From positions 2,046,001 through 2,110,000 of the forward strand of contig JAHNUO010000003.1 of assembly GCA_019787685.1 (NCBI GenBank): a stretch of 64,000 nt of DNA, written 5' to 3'. Each line of letters starts with the position of its first letter. Position 1 is the stretch's first letter. The notes below the pieces were generated by a model. The model worked only from the letters and a program-made list of their open reading frames with translations, was not told where the DNA came from and made no database searches. This DNA comes from Chiua virens (lineage: Eukaryota > Basidiomycota > Agaricomycetes > Boletales > Boletaceae). Of this stretch, positions 57,809 to 64,000 are shown in pieces. Made by a program: the position numbers and the translations under genes.

Positions 57809-58096
57809 CTATTCCCTCACCCTCTCCCCCTTCCTCGCTGCCTCGGATAGCTTGGCTCGCTGTGGTCGATCTGGCAGCCTTTTGACGACATGCAGCCCTG
57901 GTCCCTCGTTGTCTCCGTGTACACGGTTGCGGTCCCGGTTGGCTGTTCGTTGATTGCGATCCAGGTGATGGAATATATGTTTATCGTTGCTGAGATCGTT
58001 TACGCCTCGACGGACCGCGAGGTCTGGGCTACTGGCAGGTAGGGCGTAGGCGGTGTGCATGATCGTGATCGCAGCAACAAGGGCGAGGAGACGCAT
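57809..58096 (-). CDS. Small secreted-type protein (95 residues), function unknown
   Basis: ATG at 58096 begins MRLLALVAAITIMHTAYALP, a typical signal peptide of about 19-20 residues with a likely cut after TAYA. The mature part (~75 residues) is very hydrophilic and rich in Arg, Asp, Asn and His (HHLDRNQRTANRDRNRVHGD), with no Cys. It ends ARKGERVRE. A dibasic site (VRRG) soon after the signal could be a maturation site. It may continue through an intron, since the downstream frame stays partly open. No family recognised. The length and signal peptide are the only support. Confidence 0.5.
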   Translation of the reverse strand: MRLLALVAAITIMHTAYALPASSPDLAVRRGVNDLSNDKHIFHHLDRNQRTANRDRNRVHGDNEGPGLHVVKRLPDRPQRAKLSEAARKGERVRE

Positions 58097-60298
58097 GGCG
58101 ATGGCGATGATAGTGGCAGAGAGAGAGATAGGTCAAATAATAGACTCGAGACGACGAATGTCAAGGAAAGATGCTGGATGTTTTTTTTTTCGCTTTTCGC
58201 TGGCTTATGTATATCTTTCAAGGCGGCTGACTCGGCGGCTGCACCACCCGCGCGCATCACAAATCTCCTACATAGAGGGTGACAACTACTAATCTTTGCC
58301 CTTCTCCAATACCCTACTGTACGTTGAGCGTCTGAACACGTTTCGATATGACACAATCAATTTCTCTGCGACTCCATCGACGTAAGTTTGCATGAACCCA
58401 CAATTCGATAAGCACACTCAGGGCTAACTCCATTCTCTGAAACTCCCCATCACGACCGTTCCAATTCATCTCGAACCCCGTTTCCGAACGAACTAGACGT
58501 TTCTTGATGACGCGGTAGCCTCGTCATCTCGTCCGTTCACACCCGCCATGGAAGGTGGCACAGGGGTGCGTGCACACGCCCACACCTTGCTCATCTGAAT
58601 ACCCTCTGAATCTCATTAACAGGGTGACTTGGACATGGATGGATGCGCAAGGGAGCTGCGTGCCCCCGTTCTTGCTCCGATGCGGCTCCAGAAAGATGTC
58701 ACCAGCAGTACTCAGGGGTCAATATCATCACCATTGTAAGTATTTCCCCGCAGTAATCACCGACCAATGACATAAGTCACAGGGAGTCCGGAAACGATAC
58801 ACATTCGATACTTCGCACGGAATCGGAACCGGACTGATACAACAGGCCCTTGCGCCGGTGAAACCCCGGCATGCACAGCAGCAGGCCATGATCAGCGATT
58901 TACGGTCTCACCCAAGATGTATATAGTATGCCGTGTTTGTGACATTATCAACGAACTCAAGCTTCGTCCCAAAGCTTGGATCATAGTTTCATGTGCAATC
59001 ACCCGTTGCAATACCGCTGTATAGGCGGCGTTCCATCGACGTGCCTTATTCTCCCTTTTTTTGGCTTGCTTGGACGCTTCTCTTCTGCTTTCCTCTGCCC
59101 GGCGATTATGCCAGAGCCGATGCCTCTGCTGCGCATCTCTAGTCATCGCTCAAACGTTCATGAAATGAGCGTTTGGTGGCGTTCACAAAGGTACTGTCCG
59201 GTCATCATGGATGCCCGGTCGGCGTTCTGAGTGAGACATTCGAAGCGCACGATCAGGTGTGCTCGAATCACTGACAACCAAACCCCTCATTCACGTTCAT
59301 ATATGAGAGGCGACGAGGCATCCTCTTCCATCATTTGGGACGCGCTGGCATCCAAGTTTGCGCTGATCTCGGAGCATCAAAAAACTTGAATCACAATGAC
59401 TCGGAGTCACGATCCACGCACGATGCGTATGCGGAAGATGTGCGGTACAGAGCTTTTAATTCATGGGGAGATCTTTGTACTGTACATCTTCCTCTTGCGT
59501 GTATCTGGTTCCTTTTAGATGGACAGCGTTGGCAACCCAAGGTTGGCGACACCTTCACGTCCAACTGCGGTCATTAGCGATACATGTAAAGCGTACAGCT
59601 GGCCTGCGTTCCACCCGGGGAGCCAACTGGTACGTACGTCATGAAGCAGACTGCAGTTGATCATGTAACCCTCCATGAAATAATGTGATGTGCAAAGGAC
59701 GGAGACTTACAAACTTAGTGGTTACGGTACGAGCAGCATGAGCAGGATACGAGGTCGGCAACGAGCGCTTTAGCATCGAGAACTACCAGTATAAATCCTA
59801 TTAATCTCGGGACGATGCTACTAGCCAGGCCAAGACAAGTCGCATCAATGTGTCGGATCAGCTGACGAGCCGGACAATCGTTCGCGTAGCAGATCAGAAC
59901 ATTAGACGACAATGGTCAATTGATTGCGAACTCGCTGCGAGTCGTGCCAAATTTTGGGGGTGACATCTGTAGTATGTATTGGAGAATTTACAAATTTGGT
60001 CGTACAGCGTTTTTAGTCCTACTCTCAATGGTCTAGATATACACTTTCCGATGGTTTCTATTGTGTTGCGGTGCAGCGGAAACCCACCCAGTGTTTTGGA
60101 TGAGTTTGCTTGTCCACAGCTGTAGATGAAAGACAGAGACGAAGGGTGCGAAGTGGTGGTAAAAGAATCTAGGTAAGTGTGTCGACGGAGGGGGAAATGG
60201 AAGTGGAACGAGTCAGTGAAACGCGTGGCGGGCGTGTGAATTGATGGGAAGGCAGCGTTCCTTACACACCGCACCAACAGAGCATCACCAACAGCTCT
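58097..60298. other. Intergenic region with one possible minus-strand coding fragment
   Basis: No supported gene in 2.2 kb. The minus-strand frame 58892-59146 encodes a very basic helical stretch (RRAEESRREASKQAKKREN...) and might be an exon or a remnant, but I found no partner exons. Other frames are shadows. The stretch holds the 3' flank of the transporter gene. Confidence 0.35.
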
Positions 60299-63200
60299 TT
60301 ACGCCGATAACAGCGCCTTGGCAGGCAATCCCAGCTGACGGCATATCCTCTCCATGTGCTCTCGTTCCTTTTCTGAACCATAATCTCCAAACGCCACGTC
60401 CATTTCTTCCAATGTCTACGTGCCGACATGAGCAATCATCATATAACACAGGACATTGTTGATACGCACCCTTCCCTTTGTTTCTGGGTAAAATACCACT
60501 GCGGACAACGCGTGAGCCATTGGAATACACAGGATGTGCTTCGAACGTACACGTCGTCAAAAACGCCAACACGGCGAATCCCGCAAAGAAAAAGTAGGTC
60601 CCCCCGTACGGAATTTCGGTCAGCATTTTCGGGGACACCAAGCCAATGACGCTGTTCCGTCAAGCTCGATAGTCAGTACATGTAGCGTTTCATGAATTCG
60701 AATTCGAGCACACGCACAAGTTGGACATCCACGTAGCTGAGGTCGTGATAGAGATCCCAGTGGATCTCAGATGCAAGGGAAAGATTTCACTCGGAATGAC
60801 TGTCCGACAAGAACAAAATAGGTCAGTTCAAGAGCCACTAAAAACCCAGCAACGTACCCCAACCGATCGGCGCCCACGAATACGAAAAATTGACGTCGTA
60901 GAGGAAGATAAACGCTGAAGTCTCGGTCTACACCAAGTCGACCAAGACAGCGAAATGGGACGTTACCTATGGCGACATGACCCGCAGTCGCATGTCCGGG
61001 CCAGTCGTGTCCAAACGCAGCGACTAACGTGCCAACGACCACGAGTGAAATACAACACCCAGCAGCGCCGCACATCAACAGAGGACGTCGACCGACGCTG
61101 TCCAACAAACCACGGCCGGAAGAGTAGAGAGCATCTAAAGACATAATTGAGAAACAGAACGTGGATTAGGTTGAAATCCCAACTCACGTTCACTATCCCA
61201 TACACGCCAGTAGCCAACAAAGAGGTCGTATTCGGGTCCAGGCCTAACTGACCAAAGACTGAAAATGTAATGAGCCCCAAGTCGCGAGCAAAAATAAACG
61301 ACCTACTCGTGGGCGCGTAATAAATGATAGCCTTGTATATCTGTCAGTCAAACGAACCAGGATCACCAGCGAACCAGAAGCACATACATTACAACCCTAG
61401 ACCGTCGATTGTCTCTTCAGACACAAACAACAGAATCGCTCGAAAATCAAAAACGCACGATAAACTGTTGGTAAAACATCGTCAAGCAACCCATCGCCAA
61501 CCGCTTGAACTTGGGCCAGGTCGCCACCAGCGCCACGTAGTTATTGACGAATCGTCTCATCGGACCTGCATTCGGATACGCTCGCTTCGCTCGCCTCCCG
61601 AGCAGTACAGAACCTCGGCCTTGATCTCCAAAAGTTCGTACCGCACGGCAACGTGGTCCAATGGTTTTTGTCGTAGCATGGACAAGGTCGCAAGCGCTTC
61701 TGCTTCACGCCCTTGCTCCATCAACCAACGTGGCGAGTAGGGCATAAATGCCATCCCGATACCCAGGCACTTTGTAGGCGACGTCAATAACGCGAGGTAG
61801 AGAAGTGGAAGTGCGAGCACTGACTATCGCTGGAAGCATCTGAAACCCGATCGGAATTCTCCACGATGCCTGCGTTTGACCAGTGCAGCCACCTGCCGGA
61901 ACATCGGTATATGGATCGAATGTGGGGCTGCCGTTCAAAAGAGGTCCCGTGTACGGCACTCCTGGTGCACAGCGTGTTCCTCCAATATGCGACGTCCCAT
62001 ACGCAAGCCAATCTAGAATATACGGGACGTTGAGCTGCGTTCCAAACGCAAAGCACATGGGAGGGTGACGCACAGCTGACGAAAATCTGGGTGTTCGCAG
62101 GATCAGCTTTCATAGCACATACTAGTGACCCTTGGACGTACACCAGCCGTAATAGAGAGTTGTTGCAAGGCGACCAACGATCCCCGAATATTTGCGATGG
62201 AAATCTCGGCCAGATACATGGGGACGACGTGCGTCAACGCACCCACCGCCAGACCAGCAACGACACGACCACCAAAGAGGTAGTCTGAGAAATGTCCATC
62301 TTCAGTAAATCTGTGCGGAATTACGATCTACAAACGTCACCTTGAGAGGTAGGCCCCCGTTTGCAAGTCCAGTTCCCACTAGAAACAGCACCACATTACA
62401 CATGATGCTCCGTTTCCGTCCAATCTGCAACGTCCACCAGTGAGCAGGCGTCCCTCCAAAATTAAGCAAGGAAACCGACCTTGTCACAAACGGGACCATT
62501 GACGAGCGACCCAACCCAAGCAGCTACACGATACAGGTTAGATACCACGTCCTTTGGGACGCTCGCGCGTTCGAGAAACGACTTACCCAACAGCAATGTC
62601 GAGACAAACCATCCCTTCAAAGTCGAGGTTGAGATACAGAGTCCAATCAGCTCCAGGTCCCTGCAAACACACCGACGCTGGCGACGTGCAAGGCCACTCA
62701 CCTTGAGGTTCGCGTCCATGTATACATCCGGAAACGCAGCGCCAAACGATTCCATTGCAAGGACATTGCTCACGACGCCCTAAAGGGACGAAAATGAGTT
62801 CCATGGATGCCCGACGAAAGGCGGCTTTCCCAGCAGTTCGATACCTGGTCGTACCCAAAGAGCTGTAAAAAAAAACGAAAAACACCAGTCAATATGCCAC
62901 CAACGCCGCTAGCACGTGCGACCACTGACGAAACCACCCAAGGTCGCAAAGCACGTTATACCCAACCTGTACGCGTCAGCACCGCGGCATAAGAGATCGA
63001 AAACACCCGGATGGAAATAAATGAGCGGTCTTACACGAGCTTATTCTCAAACAACCCCCGAAACCCCACCCGACCGTCTGTCCTCGGCAAGATTGAGCTG
63101 ACGATCGATATGGTCGTCCCACTCGCTTGAGCCTTGGACGTGTTTCAAAACCGCAAGCTGCTCTGGACCTTCAGAACCCATGACAACGTTGGCGTCAGCG

Positions 63201-63364
63201 TCAGCGTCACAGTCGGCGCCTTCAAGTTCCCAGTCGTTTGCAGCGCCCAACAATGGGCTCAGAGAAGAGACGGATGAACGGTGAGGGTGGTATGCCTCTC
63301 CCCGGTAGGATTCCATCCATGGTGCATTTATACTCGTTGGATGCGAAGAGGTGCTTTGTGCCAT
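60299..63364 (-). CDS. Sugar-transporter-type major facilitator (MFS) membrane protein
   Basis: A 12-helix proton-linked hexose or related transporter of the plasma membrane is predicted. ATG at 63364 begins MAQSTSSHPTSINAPWMESY, a long cytosolic N-terminus with a tandem Asp-Ala run. After several exons come AAWVGSLVNGPVCDK and the G-R-K motif GRKRSIMCNVVLFLVG. VPMYLAEISIANIRGSLVAL and the loop motif YSPRWLMEQGREAEAL follow. FYQQFI-(introns)-AIIYYAPT marks helix 7, then GQLGLDPNTTSLLATGVYGI and DSVGRRPLLMCGAAG. SYSWAPIGW-(intron)-VIPSEIFPLHLRSTGISITT follows, with FVIGLVSPKML and a last exon TLEEMDVAFGDYGSEKERE ending at 60299. At least a dozen introns are needed, and the donor after YYAPT near 61315 is unclear, so one junction may be wrong or damaged. 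The substrate is unknown. Confidence 0.83.
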
Positions 63365-64000
63365 GATGCAATCTCACTGGCTGAACTGGAAACGTGACTT
63401 GTATATGATCACGCGATGAGCGGGGCGTTTCATTTATAATTGGTACTGCGCCAAGAAACCGCGGAACGTTGAATGGCAGGCACATAAATCAACGCCCATA
63501 TCCAAACGTATCCTAAGCCGTGCTGCCAAAGCACCCTGAAACTCGACGCGAGACCAAGATCTCAGCTAAATAGCGGTTTTTAGAATTATGCGGAGAACGT
63601 CGGAAACAGCTGAGAGGCCTGGGACCCAAGAATACCTAGATCGTAGCGAGCAAACCAGAGTGAAAGAACTTGAATTCACTCTCAGGGATTAACTACATCA
63701 GGGTTCTTACAACTATGCTCGTAGATCGTGACAAGGATGGCTACAAGCTTACAGATAAGACAACAAGAAATACGAGAAGATTGATTTACAGCATCACAAT
63801 CTTTTATCAATGCCGAGCAGCCTGAGTGAACAGCACTGTCGTCAAGATGGATGATGTTGTAAAAAAGGCTCTTCGGGCCGAGGAGATGGCAGATGGTCGG
63901 ATGGAGGAACCACATGCATACAGGACTGGATCCAGAATTCAAATATTCAGGCCTTGAGGTCAGGCGACAGTCACGGGGTCCTCTCAGGAGAACTTGCTCA
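63365..64000. other. Upstream region of the transporter gene, no supported gene
   Basis: About 635 bases. The minus-strand open frame 63682-63942 shows no domain. The transporter promoter should lie in the first part of this stretch. Confidence 0.4.

Noticed and set aside
1..64000. Transposon, rRNA, tRNA and CRISPR signatures
   Set aside because: No transposase, integrase or reverse transcriptase frame, no regular spaced repeats and no tRNA cloverleaf were recognised by eye; a tRNA scan could still find one I missed.

Overview
The window looks like nuclear DNA of an agaricomycete (mushroom-forming basidiomycete). Genes carry many short GT-AG introns of about 45-75 bases. The gene content fits this group: an expanded divergent G-alpha, a chitin synthase with a myosin head and a cytochrome b5 domain, tyrosine-kinase-like kinases, a P450 and a small secreted protein. 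No bacterial operons, phage genes or CRISPR arrays were seen. All assignments come from reading translations and splice signals by eye; no database search was run.

Layout. 1-4.8 kb: 3' part of a divergent G-alpha gene, then the ribosome-biogenesis GTPase NOG1. 6.5-10.1 kb: two members of a P-loop GTPase family, one broken (minus strand) and one intact (plus strand). 10.3-14.6 kb: two minus-strand protein kinases, the first with an N-terminal C2H2-like finger. 15.2-28.0 kb: a conserved housekeeping block with 40S ribosomal protein S0/SA, homocysteine S-methyltransferase, an API5-like protein, a Use1-like SNARE divergent from it, and the large chitin synthase. 28.9-31.7 kb: a small uncertain minus-strand exon and a 737-residue Ser/Pro-rich protein with a possible C2-like N-terminus. 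33-34.3 kb: a GTPase pseudogene. 34.4-43.7 kb: mostly gene-poor, with one disordered 334-residue protein. 43.8-46.4 kb: two paralogous genes of an unrecognised family (158 residues in the intact copy). 47.5-52.2 kb: three more GTPase family members, all with frameshifts. 53.2-63.4 kb: a P450, a Bax-inhibitor/Lifeguard membrane protein, a small secreted protein and a sugar transporter of the major facilitator superfamily.

The most unusual signal is the accessory part. Six copies of one GTPase family occur within 46 kb, in two subfamilies. They share an odd G4-like motif (TGLEN, or TNLEN in one copy, in place of NKxD) followed by a WW pair. Only one copy is intact; the others have from one to at least six frameshifts. 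They are interleaved with the small gene family just mentioned, which I suspect is C2-like. This resembles rapid birth-and-death evolution, as in immune-type or self/non-self GTPase loci, but the function is unknown. A second notable detail is a probable 9-base microexon in the G-alpha gene, flanked on its 3' side by a GC-AG intron.
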